This document shows positions 10,171-21,479 of a DNA stretch of 64,000 nucleotides, piece after piece. Both the position numbers and the translations under genes were made by a program. This DNA is from Bettongia penicillata ogilbyi (Eukaryota; Chordata; Mammalia; Diprotodontia; Potoroidae), in NCBI GenBank assembly GCA_023548195.1, contig JAJHZJ010000311.1, positions 2,805,836 to 2,869,835 of the forward strand, written 5' to 3'. A model generated the notes under the pieces. The model was not told the DNA's origin and did no database searches. It worked only from the letters and a program-made list of their open reading frames with translations. Numbering within the stretch: position 1 is the stretch's first letter; the number at the start of each line of letters is the position of its first letter.

Positions 10171-10800
10171 TAGAATGCTATACATAATATATAATAACAA
10201 TAGTGGTTATTATCCAAAATAGTGTGTTTCTGATTACCCTAGGGCTAAGTCAGATGTAGAGCTCTAGAGGTAATGATTATCACCTCCACTACCACCTTGG
10301 GAAATACTATCTCAGTAAGTCAATTGATTGACATAAATCTCATCAGGTCAACCCGGAAAAGTCTTCTAAGAGATCCCTAGGCAGAGTCCCCACTTTACCC
10401 TCATCTCCCTAGTTCTCTATGCATCATTTTTTCCGGTTTGGGAAAACATTCCAGAGAAGTGAGAGGAACTACCCCCACATGGGCATCCCCTTTCAGTTTC
10501 CCTGGTTTATTTGGCCAAACGCTGTTTCTGAGAATAGCTGGGCTCATCCCCATAAAGGCATGACTTTTACCTGGGAAAATCTGCTGTGAGAATTGAGGGG
10601 TTGCAGGTAGAAGTACCTTGTTCTCCTGTTTCTAAGACAACAGACTCATCTGGGCTCAATTTCTTTTTCTAGCTAGCTCTAATGGAAACGGGAAGGGACC
10701 CCTACTTTTTCCTTCTATCCTGGGGTCAGGTCCAGCTGACTCAAGAAGGCAAAAGGGAGAGAAATCCTCAAGAACCTAGATGTGGCAACCCTCTGGAAGC
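10171..10800. other. Unique sequence, nothing recognised
   Basis: No gene seen. A short AT-rich patch lies at 10150-10210. The rest has average composition without a recognisable repeat. Confidence 0.4.
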
Positions 10801-10804
10801 CACC

Positions 10805-11010
10805 ATGAATGAATGAATCAATCAGCAATCGATAACTAAGTGCTAATTAATATTATGTTGCAAGCACTAGGGTAGGGGCTGACATACAAAGCCTAAAGTA
10901 AAAGTCTGCCTTTGAAGGGCTTGTAGTCTTAGGGCTGGGGGAGAATACATGTACAGTGTATATAATTACATGCAAAATATATAGAAAATAGATACAAGAT
11001 TATTGGTGGC
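10805..11010 (+). repeat. Family A repeat, 5' portion
   Basis: TGAATGAATCAATCAGC, AAGTGCTAATTAATATTATGTTGCAAGCACTAGGG, then GAAGGGCTTGTAGTCTTAGG and an ACATGTA/ATATATAG-rich end. Confidence 0.5.
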
Positions 11011-11164
11011 GGTCGATGAAGCTGTTGGGAGGACCAGGAAAGTGGCCCCGGAGGCTTTGCTAGACACTGGGCACAGGGCTTACCTCCCAAGAGCATGGAG
11101 GAGACATCCTCTGTCTGCAGCTCCCTCTAAGAGGGTCACACTAGGCTCCTGGGGAAAGATAACA

Positions 11165-11310
11165 GCACTTAAGGGTGGAGCCAATAAATCCTCTTCTGGG
11201 GCCCACGTGGGATTTATCCCTGAATATCTTTCTTTTCCTGCATCAATCCCCCTGCCACTCCATTACCATTATTACTGTGATTATAAAGCAATCAGGGGGA
11301 ACTCTTTTCT
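11165..11310. promoter_or_regulatory. Repeat-poor block, weak candidate regulatory element
   Basis: Contains GGAGCCAATAAATCC, CCCACGTGGG (an E-box inside a 10-bp palindrome, 11201-11210) and CATTACCATTATTACTGTGATTATAAAGC. No repeat family visible. Function is inference only. Confidence 0.2.
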
Positions 11311-12950
11311 TTCTAGTTCTGGAAAATGTCTCCCTCCCTCAAATAAGAGGATGAGAGTGAAGGGCCATCGGCAGCACTCAGATGGCTTGGTGATGGTGCC
11401 TGGGAGGGGGAGGACTCTCTGCAGGCTGGGATAAGGTAGAAAATGAGACGCCATTTCTTCTTCCCAGATGCTCTCAGGCTTGGATTTCAGACTGCCCTGT
11501 GGTCCCTACCTTGTGATTTCCATCCGGTTTAGGTTTGGGGTGTCCTAAGTATGGTATAGGTGTCTCTAAGGCAGCCTATGTTTTGGGGAGAGGGAGAGGG
11601 ATGGAGAATTTAGAGATTAGAATTTGGGATGAAACAGCAAAGAACAGGAAGCCCACTGAATTGACAGTCCTGAAAGCAGAATTCTGCTCCTGTTCCCACC
11701 AAGAACTTGCCGGATGACTTTAGCCAAGTCTTTTTGCTTCCCCAAACAACAGTTCCCTCATCTGCAAACTGAGGGAGCACATGGCCTCTGAGTTCCCTTT
11801 CACCACTAAGCAAACATTCTATGATTTGAGAGAGATTTATAGGGGAGACAAGCTGCCCTAGGTTCCCAGACTAAGTACCACCTTCTCCATGAAGTCTTTC
11901 TTCCCATCAGCTAGGGTCTTCTCCTCTTCCTCTGCCCTCAGTTATCTGGCATCTATTTTGAGAAAGAATGGGATTTTAGGATAATGGGAAAATATAGACT
12001 GGGATCTGAGGGGGGCAAGGGATAGGGACTCCATCTGTGAATTTGTTGATGGAACGCCCTTCGCCAGTGTCAGTTCATACCTTCTCAGTGTTGCCCTGAG
12101 AGACATTAGGCCCAGGGTTATGTGGTTGGGATGGAGAGGCCAGATGTGATATTGACCTCGGATCTCCCTGGTTTTGTGGCCAGCTCTCCAGCCACTATAC
12201 CGCATTTCTTGTCGCCATAAAGTGTGGAAAGAAGAGAGAAATTAGAGACAAAGGAAAAATCTAGGTCATTTTGTTACCTGTTGTGAGGCAAGAATTGTGT
12301 AAAACTTAAATCATGACTTAAATGGAAGCTATTATTATCATGATGGAAGCACTCTGCCCAAGTGGAGGCCCCCAAGCTGAGGCTAGATGACCCCTCACTT
12401 GGGGATGTTAGAGGGCCGATCCATACTTTGGGTCAGAGGCTGGATGACATGGCTTTTTTCTGATTCTTTAGTTTCGGAACTTTGGGAGGCATCCCAGCCC
12501 TTCCCTCCCTCATGGGCTGGACTCTTTCCCTCAGAAGAACCAGAGTTCTGACACTTTAGGAGCTTAAAAAATGAGAGCTGGCTGGACCATGGGAAAACTT
12601 GGGAATTCAAGGAGCCAGATCCACCCAATTATTAATCCCAGTCCCAATCAGAGGGGATGGCTCCAGGGCAGCCAGAGGATGGAGCTAGGAGCCAGGAGTA
12701 CTGGGGCACCAGGAAGTGACTGGCTGCAGAGCTAACCTGTGGGCAGCAGGGGTCAGTGTTTCACTGTGTGTCAATGGCAGTGTCTCTACCTCCCCCATCC
12801 TCTCTGCCCCTACCCAGTTCCATTTTGATGAATTCTCTCATTGGTTTTACCACTGGATCAAAAGGACTGTCCCTTTGCCTTCTCAAATCAGCACGTGACT
12901 CAGAATACATCAAACCAGGGGACAAAGACCAAACAAGAAATAGCAATAGT
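11310..12950. other. No gene seen; MIR scraps
   Basis: About 11710-11830 is a sense MIR 3' fragment (CCTCATCTGCAAACTGAGGG.. ATTCTATGATTTGAG). About 12040-12200 has a faint MIR-like antisense trace. The remainder is not recognised. The 143-codon ORF at 11003-11434 and those near 12.7 kb have no exon features. Confidence 0.4.
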
Positions 12951-12969
12951 GATGAAAGCTCATGTCTGA

Positions 12970-13150
12970 AAATGCTTTGAGCTTTTCTTGGAAAGTCTCT
13001 GTGAGGCTGGGAGTACAGGCATAGTTATCACCATTCTACAGGAGGTAAAACTGAGGCTCTTTGGAGGTGAAGCCACTTGACCATGAGTATATGAACAATA
13101 CATTGCAGAGCTGACACTTGAACCCACCTCTTCTGTATCCCAATTTTTTT
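12970..13150 (-). repeat. MIR SINE remnant
   Basis: CACCATTCTACAGGAGGTAAAACTGAGGC, GAAGCCACTTGACCATGAGTATATGAAC and GCTGACACTTGAACCCACC follow the antisense MIR order. Confidence 0.75.
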
Positions 13151-13189
13151 TATTAAGCTGCAGCAAAAGGGAGACTTTTTTTTTTCTTT

Positions 13190-13640
13190 CAATCAGGGAA
13201 TCAATGGATTATAGAATCTAAGAGTTGCAAGAAATGTCAGAGGTATTCACCTCAGTCAAAGCATGAACGCCTCTATATCATCCTTGAAAAGTAAGACCTA
13301 AGATTTAGAGTAAGAAGTAATCAGAAGTCATTTAATCTAAATTTTTCCCTACCCCCAACATGCATCTCCACCTCATTTTATAGATATGAAAATTGAGTGT
13401 CAGAGGCATTACATGCCTAGTCTAAGATCACCCAGGCTGTGGAGAGTAAGGATTCAAATCCAGGCCTTCTGACTCCACCACCGTACCACATTGTCAGTCA
13501 TGGAGGTCTTGCAATGAAGCCCTCTAGTGAGAGAACAGCTACTACCTCCCCATATAGGTAGCCTATTCCAGTGCTTTCATGGTTAGGTAGATTCTCCATA
13601 CATTTAGGGGAAATCTACCTTTCTCATCTTCCACACATTG
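13190..13640 (-). repeat. MIR followed by L3/CR1 antisense remnant
   Basis: 13205-13310 carries a CR1/MIR-type tail (ATAGAATCTAAGAGTTGCAAG). 13365-13500 is MIR core (TTATAGATATGAAAATTGAGTG, GATCACCCAGGCTG, TTCAAATCCAGGCC). 13530-13640 resembles antisense CR1 (AGAACAGCTACTACCTCCCC, GGTAGCCTATTCCAG). Confidence 0.55.
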
Positions 13641-13644
13641 ATCT

Positions 13645-14080
13645 GATTTTTTTCCTTTACAGCCAAGGAGATCATGGTTAGACTCTTCTATGTTGGGTTA
13701 GACGGTAAGAACTTCCTGATTATCTGGGGGCATTAAACACAGGTGGGGTGAAAGAGACTATGATGTTTCCTTCTGCAGACACCTTTAAACTTAGGAGACA
13801 ATCTCAACTGGCTGGGGAGAGGCTGAGTTCTTTGGAGTGATAAAGGGTTGGAAGGTATCTTAAGCATCTCTCTCACTCAAAGATCTTGGTGTTGTCAGGA
13901 TATTCAAAGGGTACCTGATTCTTGGACACCACAAAAGCTTCTGATTCAAGCCCTGCTCAGTTCCTAGGTAGATATAAAAGTTTGAGTTGCTGACCCCTTA
14001 CCCTAAATTCAGCCCAGGGTGGCAATAAAGGAGGCCTGAAAATGGAACGTAGCATGGTGAAGGGGTAAGGGTGGATATGA
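13645..14080. other. No gene seen
   Basis: No clear repeat or exon. A CR1-like trace may continue at 13840-13900 (GGAAGGTATCTTAAGC). Confidence 0.35.
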
Positions 14081-14129
14081 TTTCATAGACTGTTATATAA
14101 TATATAATGTAATATAATGTATAAAATAA

Positions 14130-14420
14130 TAATAAGGTCTTTGGGAGATCATCTAGTCTAATACTCTTGTAGATGAAGAAAATCAAGACCTACAGAGGTA
14201 AAGTGATATGTTCTGCATCACACAGAAGAATCAGGACTTTAATCCTAATTAATGGTCCTGCTAATTAATCCTAATTAATGGGCCAAGTTGTTGGCCTTTT
14301 AACAGGTTTTGATTTTTGATCTACACAATGTCCCACTGCAAATATGCATTATATATATGATCCTGGACAAGTCACTTATCTTCTTAGTGTTCTATATCTT
14401 AGAGTCTCAGAAATAGTGTC
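14130..14420. repeat. Decayed MIR fragments
   Basis: Antisense MIR at 14140-14250 (ATCTAGTCTAATACTC, GATGAAGAAAATCAAGACC) and a sense scrap at 14355-14410 (GATCCTGGACAAGTCACTTATC). ATTAATCCTAATTAATG at 14258-14280 is a local TTAAT-rich repeat. Confidence 0.5.
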
Positions 14421-15220
14421 AACTTGTATTGATGGAGGGGGTTTTCTCATCCTGGAGTTCCCTGTATCAATGAGATCTACTCCCCTTCGTTCCCTACCTG
14501 GGATTTCAAGAAGCTAAAGGTTTATATTCTACCTCTCCCCACTATCCCCACATTGCCCCTGGCTAGGCAGCCAATGGGAGACTTGGGGTAGAGGTGGGAG
14601 AAAACCTCCCCTCTTGGCCTCCTGTGGAATACTGGTCATTGTCACCAAACTCTCTCCTCCCTCTGAAGGAGTGAGCCAGTCTCCAGTTTGATCTTCCAGG
14701 GGACATTGACTATTAAGGTAGAAATCTAACAATTCTTCAGTCACATAAACAAGGAAGATAAACCCTAATTGCTTGGGAACGAGGCCTTTTCCCGTTTGCC
14801 TGACACATCATCTCTCCAAGATAGAGAGAGACAAAGGAGGAAGAGAAAGGCATCCAAAATGAGGGTCTTTGGAATCAATTAAATGCAGTTGGCAGGAGGG
14901 GAGTGAACCTGGGGCCTCAGGGAGGGCTGGTGTGAACCTTCCATAAAAGAATAAGAACTTCTATTTCTTTAATGTGCTTTTTCAGATGTGTACCAGGGTC
15001 TGTACTGGTAAATGTTTAAGAACTAGCTCTCTGAAAAAAAAATACTCTTCCATGACACACTTTTAAATGTAATCTGCTTTTTTCCATCATTTTATTAAGT
15101 CTAGAGAAATCAACAAAGAATTACATTATACCTTAACTCACAGCCTTTGTAGATTTCCAAGGTGTCTGAAAATTTAATTATTGGCTAGTGGGTTGGAGCT
15201 GGCTCCAGCGTACTCCTGCA
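14420..15220. other. Unique sequence, nothing recognised
   Basis: No repeat family or exon recognised. The 71-codon minus ORF (14529-14744) has no splice sites and is not called. Confidence 0.4.
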
Positions 15221-15224
15221 TACC

Positions 15225-15425
15225 ATTTGATCCTTAGAGTGACCCTATGAGGTAGACATAGGTCAAGGGCTGTCAGGGACCTCAAAGACCATCTAGGTCA
15301 ATCCCATAATTTTACAGATGAGGAAACTGAGACCCTATAAGCTGAAGTGACTTGTTCAGGGTCACACAGCTACAAAGTGGTACAACTAATAATGCAATTT
15401 AGAATTTCTGACTCTACATCGAGTA
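15225..15425 (-). repeat. MIR SINE
   Basis: GAGTGACCCTATGAGGTAGACATAGG, then TTTACAGATGAGGAAACTGAGACC, GACTTGTTCAGGGTCACACAGCTAC and a decayed 5' end. Confidence 0.8.
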
Positions 15426-15619
15426 TTTTTTTTTAAATTAAACTCCGCTGCTTCTGCTAAGATGAGAATAATGGAATGCAAATAGAATATGATTCTTCAG
15501 AGAATCATATACTGTCAAAGGTTGACAGGACTTCACAGATCAACTTGTCCCTCATTTTCCAGTGTATCCAGTGGGTGAGGAGGAGGGATAAAGCCCAAGG
15601 TGCTTGATTTTTCTTTAAT

Positions 15620-16190
15620 GTTCTTTTCGTTGTACCATAAGCCTCCTTGTACCTGTGGATCACACTAAAGGAGTGGCCCCCCAGGTAGGCCACTCATCTG
15701 TGTTTGTACCTCTAGACAAGTTGACCCTAAATGAATCAATTACTTTTTTCCATCTCTCTTAATGATTGATCACTAAGTAATAGCCTAGATTGTTTGAGCA
15801 TTTGTGATCCAATCTATCTATTGGCTACTGACCTGAAAATAGTTGATCTTATTAAAAGGGAAGGCACATCTATTAAGATGCTATCATTAGTTAATGATAG
15901 TTAATGTTAGTCGGTCATGTTAGTTAGAATGTTAATGACTAACCTATACCCTTGTCCCTTGAGAAGGGATCGCTATTTGTCTGTGGGGACTTCTGAAAGA
16001 CTTGCCTGGAAACTCAGGGTTGAACCTGAAGACTTCTGACCTGAGGACTTTACAATTCAATGATTTAAGTTGTGGGGGGCAGACTAGCTCCAGAAGAGGT
16101 TGAAGGAGTGTCCCCAAAGTATATCCATTAGTGGTCTGATGTCAGCTTGAAAAGAAGTCTTTAGTATACTGCCCCAGGGGATCTAGACCT
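15620..16190. other. Unique sequence with a TTAATG-rich patch
   Basis: Holds a near-perfect 20-bp palindrome at 15881-15900 and repeated GTTAATGNTAG units up to about 15945. Nothing else recognised. Confidence 0.5.
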
Positions 16191-16690
16191 AACATTTTTG
16201 TCAGTGATACAGATTCTGGCAACATATTTATCAAATTTGTAGGTGACATCAAGCTAGGAGGGACAGCTAAAATGTTGGGGAAGAGTCAGAAGGCAAAAAA
16301 GAGATAACAATAAGTTAGATTAAATGTTGGGTTATATCTAGTATGATAAAATGGAAAGAGATAAATACAAAGACTTACTCTTGGGTTAAAAAAAGTCCCC
16401 TTCCCAAGTGTAATGTGGGGGTGGCTAGGATAGAAACCAGTTCATCTGAGTCACATCTTGGCCTTTTGGGGGACTGCAAATTCAACAGGAATTCCCAAAG
16501 CAACAGAGCAGCCAAGAAAGCGTATGTAATCTTAGGTTCTGTTGAGAGGTCCAGGACTAGAAAGAGGGTGGACCCTGCTCTGATCAATCCATGTCTGGGG
16601 AATTACATTCAGTTCTGTATACTACATCTTGGGAAGAGCATTGTATCTTACCCTTGTTTGACATGCCCTTTTCAGTTTCCTTTTTTGTGT
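16190..16690 (+). repeat. L3/CR1 LINE remnant, sense
   Basis: Contains the CR1 reverse-transcriptase-end phrase ATTTATCAAATTTGTAGGTGACATCAAGCTAGGAGGGAC, then GCAACAGAGCAGCCAAGAAAGC, TTGAGAGGTCCAGGACTAGAAAGAGGG and GGGGAATTACATTCAGTTCTGTATAC. These follow the order of CR1 LINEs. The frame is broken. Confidence 0.7.
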
Positions 16691-16691
16691 T

Positions 16692-16826
16692 GATCTCCCC
16701 TATTAGACTGTAAACTCTTTCAAGGAAAGTTCGATTTCTTTTCTTTTCTTTATTTGTATCCCCAAGCACTTAGCATAGTGCAGGCACATAGTAGGTATTT
16801 AGTAAGTGTTTTTTGATTTGACTGAA
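16692..16826 (+). repeat. L2 LINE 3' end
   Basis: CTATTAGACTGTAAACTCTTTC, CCCCAAGCACTTAGCATAGTGC, GGCACATAGTAGGTATTTAGTAAG: the classic L2 3' terminus. Confidence 0.85.
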
Positions 16827-16859
16827 GTTGGCAAACATCTCAAGGAAGAAAATCAGCAT

Positions 16860-17045
16860 GGTAAAGGGTTCAAGATTATGCCATAGAAACCTCTCTGAGT
16901 CTTGCTTTCCTCCTCTGTAAAATGAAGACCATAGTGGTACGTAGGTAGCCTTTCAGGGTTGCCGTGGAGATTAAATGAGATAATGTATGCAAAGCACTTT
17001 ATAATCCTTAAGATACTACATAAAAGCCAGTTGTCTTTATTACAT
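16860..17045 (+). repeat. MIR SINE 3' half
   Basis: TCCTCCTCTGTAAAATGAAGACC, GGGTTGCCGTGGAGATTAAATGAG and AAAGCACTTTATAATCCTTAAG-TACTACATAAAAGC. Confidence 0.8.
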
Positions 17046-17049
17046 AAAA

Positions 17050-17605
17050 CACTACATGAATGCATTATTTTTTTCTGTGCCCTTCCTTGGTGATTTTTGT
17101 TACCAATTTCAAACTGAACTGTCTCAAGGAAAAGCTGGCCTTTGGTTTCCAGAAGTCCTCACATGGTAGCTCTCAGGCCATGGGGACTGGTAAATGCTGC
17201 CATGCCCAGGGGATTCAGCCACTAAGCATCTCTTGCAGTCTTTGGAAGGAAAACTGAAACCAGAGAAGGGATTGAAGCCTAATACTTTTCACCTGAACGT
17301 GAGGCCAGCTCCTACATGCACGGGTAACTGAGGTAATTAATTTACATGTTTCATCCTATTTAAACTAATAATCTCATATATTCTTCTTTTCTACTGAGAC
17401 TGATCTTGTGCTCCAGACTTGCCAGACACATCCTCCCCGAGGGGGAGATAGGATGGCAATCCTTTCCCACTTCCTGCCATGCTTAGCCAGAAGAGTGATC
17501 TCAAAGCACTTTGCCCACAGAATTGATGCTACACAGTTTGCCTTTTTATTCTGCAGTGGGGAAAAACTAGTCATGGGGTAATCTAAGTTCTTTGGGGACA
17601 TTAGG
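17050..17605. other. No gene seen
   Basis: No repeat family recognised. The 103-codon minus ORF at 17374-17685 runs into the neighbouring MIR and is not called. Confidence 0.35.
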
Positions 17606-17614
17606 TGGACCAGC

Positions 17615-17845
17615 ACTGGGCTGGACTCAGGAAGATCTGAATTAAAATCCAGCTTCAGACACTTATATTTTGTGTCCCTGGGCAAGTCCGTTAACCTATG
17701 TCTGCCTTGATTTCCTCAGCTGTAAAATAGTGACAATAATAGTACCCATCTCCCAGTGTTGTTGTGAGGATGAAGTGAAATTAAAATTTGTGAAGTGCTC
17801 TGTAGACCTTAAAAGACTTTATAAATGTTAGCTGTTATTATTAAT
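17615..17845 (+). repeat. MIR SINE, near full length
   Basis: From AGGAAGATCTGAATTAAAATCCAGC through CCCTGGGCAAGTCCG, TTCCTCAGCTGTAAAATAGTG, GTTGTTGTGAGGATGAAGTG to TTTATAAATGTTAGCTG. This is one of the best MIR copies in the window. Confidence 0.85.
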
Positions 17846-17859
17846 ATTAACTTGAGGCT

Positions 17860-18590
17860 CATTTCCAAAAGAACCCTGGTTGGAAAAGAGGAAGATGTGG
17901 CTACTTGCCCTGATTTTTCACAGATTTGCACAGTGTTATGTGATCCAAAGAATGTTGCATAACCTCTCTGGGCTTGTTTCTCTCTCTCTAACAGAGAAGG
18001 CTTTGCGCATGAAGTCCACAAGAGCAAATAAGGTCTTTTTTTTTTTTTTTTAAGTAGTTTACTCTCTTAGAATTTCCAGGTTGCATTATCAATGATAAAT
18101 CTTTGCCTTCCTACTTACTTGTAAGAAGTGACTTGAGGAGGAGGAGAGGGCTCTTTAAACACCAAGGGTCATGCCTGCTTTTCTTCCTAGAGAAAAATCT
18201 GTTCCCTCTAAGAAGGACTGAGCCAAGCCCTCCCCACCCTCCTACTTATGCATTCCATGTGTATGCTCAGATTCCAAATCCTTCAGGATTTAATATCCAT
18301 TCTGTAATCTACTGGCACCAACAGGCATTATCTAACTGAACCTTAAATTGAAAATGCTATGCTTCCATCTTCCTTGGGCTGTCAGGAAAAGTTGGGGACT
18401 GTCTTCGCCCAATGTAATTTACTCTTTTGCTAATTAAAACACATCACTGTGCAGTCCTTGGAGAGAGAGGCCCAGAGGCAGCTAATGGTATGGGTGGAGG
18501 AGGCAATCTGGGGGCTGGAAGGTTTTCCTTATAGATAACCCAAGTCCCACCTCCTTGAAAGACTGTTTTTGTCCCCAATAGAAATCATTC
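17860..18590. other. No gene seen; poly-T run
   Basis: A T-run lies at about 18036-18051. AATGTAATTTACTC-TTTTGCTAATTAAAAC (18411-18440) is AT-rich with homeodomain-type TAATTA. No exon. Confidence 0.35.
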
Positions 18591-18599
18591 CCCCAGAAG

Positions 18600-18884
18600 T
18601 TAGGCTTGGCAGAGACCTTAGAGATCATTTAGAGACAACAGGCACAACACTCCAGAGTGGTGCCCCAAACCAGATTCAAATGTCATTGGGAAATTTTTTT
18701 AACAAAAGCGATATAAATACAACAGGACATAGATAATATTCATATATGATTTTTCTACATTCATAAAGTATGTAAAATTGAGTGGCTCCCATTTCTATTT
18801 GAGTTTCACACTGCCCATGTGGTCCTACCCCTGCCATCTTCTAACTGGGGAGATTGAAGCCTAGAAGTGACTTAGCAAAGAACA

Positions 18885-18931
<47 letters not shown>

Positions 18932-19080
18932 CCAGCAGCAGAGCTTGACTTTCAGGGCTTCTATGTTAAAGTCCAGTGTTCTTCCCACATGGTCACTACT
19001 CACTTTACAGGTGAGGAAACTGAGGCCCATGTAGGTTAAGTGGTTTGCTCAAGGCCAGATAGATGGTAGGTAATAGATCT
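18600..19080 (-). repeat. MIR-type fragments with a (CA)n tract
   Basis: CTTGGCAGAGACCTTAGAGATC (18606 onwards) and, right of the CA tract, TTTACAGGTGAGGAAACTGAGGCCC, GGTTAAGTGGTTTGCTCAAGGC. The (CA)n tract lies inside the MIR-like DNA. Confidence 0.6.
18888..18928. repeat. (CA)n microsatellite
   Basis: About 20 CA units without interruption, ending in GAGCCAGCAGCAG. Confidence 0.97.
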
Positions 19081-19239
19081 GACTACTCAGAATTTATTGA
19101 TTGATTTATTGTGGGGGCCTCCTCTAGCCTAGGCTGGAAGTAAGCTGGATCCTGATACATTCAGTAGGTATGGAAGTTCTAACCTCCTTTCTTTTTCAGA
19201 TGCAGGTTTTCTAGCCCCTTCTCTTCCAGGGCTCATCAT

Positions 19240-19432
19240 GTTGTTGTTTGCTCAGTTATTTCAGATGTGTCTGACTCTTTGTGACCCCATCTGTGGTGGT
19301 CTTTGCAAAGATACTGGAGTGGTTCTGCTTTACAGATGAACTGAGGAAAACAGGGTTGAGTGACTTGCCCAGGGTCACACATCTAGTAAATGTCTGAGGC
19401 TGGATTTGAACTCAGGTCTTCCGGACTACAGG
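19240..19432 (-). repeat. tRNA-derived SINE, antisense, 5' truncated
   Basis: Starts with the reverse of the tail (TTGTTGTTTGCTCAG) and reads TGTCTGACTCTTTGTGACCCC, ACTGGAGTGGTTCTGC, CCCAGGGTCACACATCTAG and GAACTCAGGTCTTCCGGAC. It is missing part of its middle (TTTCTTCTCCAGCTCA is absent) and abuts a MITE. Confidence 0.85.
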
Positions 19433-19608
19433 GCCACACATGGTCTTCTAGGTCCTCAGGTGTGGCCTTTTGACTGAATCCTACTTTTATACAACAAATT
19501 CTTCTTTCATTAAAGGGATTTGTTCTGTGAAGTCAGTATTCAGTCAAAGAGCTGCACTCGAGCACCAAGAAGACCACTTGTGACCTCGAGGCCACAGGTT
19601 CCTCACTC
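19433..19608. mobile_element. Palindromic hAT-type MITE, copy 2 (left end lost)
   Basis: Inner arm GTCCTCAGGTGTGGCCTTTTG, a central TTAAAGGGATTTGTTCTGTG, and right arm ATTCAGTCAAAGAGCTGCAC, GAGGCCACAGGTTCC. The outer left end is missing at the SINE boundary. Confidence 0.75.
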
Positions 19609-19609
19609 C

Positions 19610-20480
19610 CGCTCTAGCTTATGAAGGCCATTAGGTTTCCAAAGGCTTCTCTCTTCTAACATATCAGGGTATCAACGCCTGGCAGACAGAACTAAGATTT
19701 CCAAGCACTCCCTATCTATTTTCTCTTTTATCTCTGACTTTTGGGAGTTCCTTTTGAGATAGAAGAAAAGCACATCAGGATGTTCATGGCTGGTAATAGA
19801 ACTCAGGGGGTCCTAGGCCTGCTCCTTCCTGACTCTCCGGACTCCCTGTCTAGGAGTGCTGGTTACTGCCCCACCCCATCCCAGGAAAAGGTGGGATGTT
19901 CTCAGCCGCTTCTCTTCTGCAGGGCCCCCCTGCCTCCAACCACCAATGTGGCCTGTGTTGCCCAGGCAAGCCATGGTGTCACTCACCAAGTTAACAGAGT
20001 GTGGGATTGCTGGAGGTTGAGGAAACAAGTATTCATCCTGCCAACAGCTTCCTCTGTGCTTGCCACCTTGATCCTGGCTCCCAGAGATAAAGAGACAGTG
20101 AGTGACAGGCACCTCGGGGAAACAGCAGTGAGGGGGATGGTGCAGACTCCTTCCCTTCCAGCCCAGCACCTTTTTTCTGGTTCTAGATCTTTATTACCTG
20201 GCTCAGTCCCAAGAAGGGAAGGCCAGGGTCTGGCTGTGGGCTCCTCAGGGACAACTTGTATTTGATGTGAGAAAGGACTCCAAGTTTTTTGATTTCTCAA
20301 TACTAGGAAGCATGGAGAAAGGTAGTCTTGTAGTTGCTGAGTGGTCCTGGGTCAAGGGATTTTACACTTTTTGGATGGTCAGAGAGCAACAAGGATTAGT
20401 TTTCCTGGACAATCCCTTCCCTGGGGACCTTGAATTAACCTCATGGCCTAAGAGAGCTTTGGACAAGGGAGAGACAGAGG
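19610..20480. other. No gene seen; long chance ORFs
   Basis: The longest ORF in the window (19741-20265 +, 174 codons) lies here, but 118- and 105-codon ORFs are open on the opposite strand. I see no splice sites, domain, or recognisable motif, so it is not annotated as a gene. The region has no clear repeats either. Confidence 0.4.
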
Positions 20481-20484
20481 CCAA

Positions 20485-20625
20485 CTAATCAAGTACCCTC
20501 ATTTTACAGGTGAGGAAACTGAGGGCCACTGAGGTTAAATGACGTGCTCAAGGCCTAACAGGTAGTAAAGAATGAAGTCAGGATTTGAACTTGAATCCCT
20601 GCTACCACATAGGGCATGGAGACTG
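20485..20625 (-). repeat. MIR SINE core
   Basis: TTTTACAGGTGAGGAAACTGAGGGC, GGTTAAATGACGTGCTCAAGG and GGATTTGAACTTGAATCCC. Confidence 0.8.
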
Positions 20626-20766
20626 AATTTGATCCCTAGCTTTGCTATCATTGAACTGTAGGACTTTGAAAAAATCAACTCAACTCATTGAGCTTCCTCT
20701 GATGAGTTTCCTCACCTGAAAAATGAGTATAATACACATATAATTATATATAATATACATGATAAA

Positions 20767-20790
20767 AAATACACATGTACATGTGTATTT
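20767..20790. repeat. Perfect 24-bp palindrome
   Basis: The half-site AAATACACATGT is followed directly by its exact reverse complement with no spacer. It sits in a TA-rich stretch (20735-20770, ATATAATTATATATAATATAC). Confidence 0.95.
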
Positions 20791-20880
20791 CCCATTTCCA
20801 AACATCCTTTTGGACAAAGTATATTGTAAACCACCTAAAGCCTCATGTGCATATGAGTGATTATGACAGGAGGGCGGTTT

Positions 20881-20930
20881 GGGGGGGTGTGAGTGGGGGG
20901 TGAGGGGGTGGGGTGAGGGGGTATGTGGGA
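20881..20930 (+). other. Potential G-quadruplex cluster
   Basis: Runs of 7, 6, 5, 4, 5 and 3 G residues are separated by short TG- or TGA-type spacers. More than one G4 could form on the + strand. Confidence 0.7.
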
Positions 20931-20984
20931 GAGGGATGCCCTAGAAAACTCCCTTTGCATAGGTTAAACCACACTTTCCTCCCT

Positions 20985-21290
20985 GTGTGTCCTTAGGCAA
21001 GTCATTTCTCTTGTCTTTAAAATGACTAGATGAACTCTAAGGCCTGATGTCAATTATCCCACAGTTTCATTCAGTCTTTATCACAAGTCTTGGCACAGTA
21101 GAGAAGGCAGTGGTTCAGAATTAAAGCATCTCAGTTGAGCTCCTGGCTTTACGACTTCCTACTTGTGTGACCTTGGGCTTAGCTTTACTTTTCTCAGCCT
21201 GAATTTTTCTCCTGTGCAAAATGAGTGAGACTAGACAGCCTTTGAGGGTCCTTCTGTAGCAAGGCCTCTGATGCTATAATGTTCTTTGAA
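20985..21290 (+). repeat. Two MIR SINE fragments in tandem
   Basis: First: TGTGTCCTTAGGCAAGTCATTTCTC, AAAATGACTAGATGAACTC (to 21060). Second: GAGCTCCTGGCTTTACGAC, TGTGTGACCTTGGGC, TGCAAAATGAGTGAGACTAG (21110-21290). Confidence 0.75.
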
Positions 21291-21479
21291 ATGAAAAAAA
21301 ATTAAATAAAAAGTCCATTTCTCACTCCCTAATGTCCCCCACCATTCAAAAAAGAAAAATATGCAATAAATATGCATATTCCATAAAAAATTTGAGCATT
21401 GGCTCTAATGTCCAAAAATAGAGGTCTTGATCTGCACACTGAGTTCATCACCTCTCTGTCAAGGAGGTGGGTAACAGAC

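Noticed and set aside
19741..20265. Longest ORF in the window (174 codons, + strand)
   Set aside because: Two long ORFs are open on the opposite strand over the same DNA, there are no splice sites or recognisable motifs, and no family resemblance. GC-rich chance ORF is more likely.
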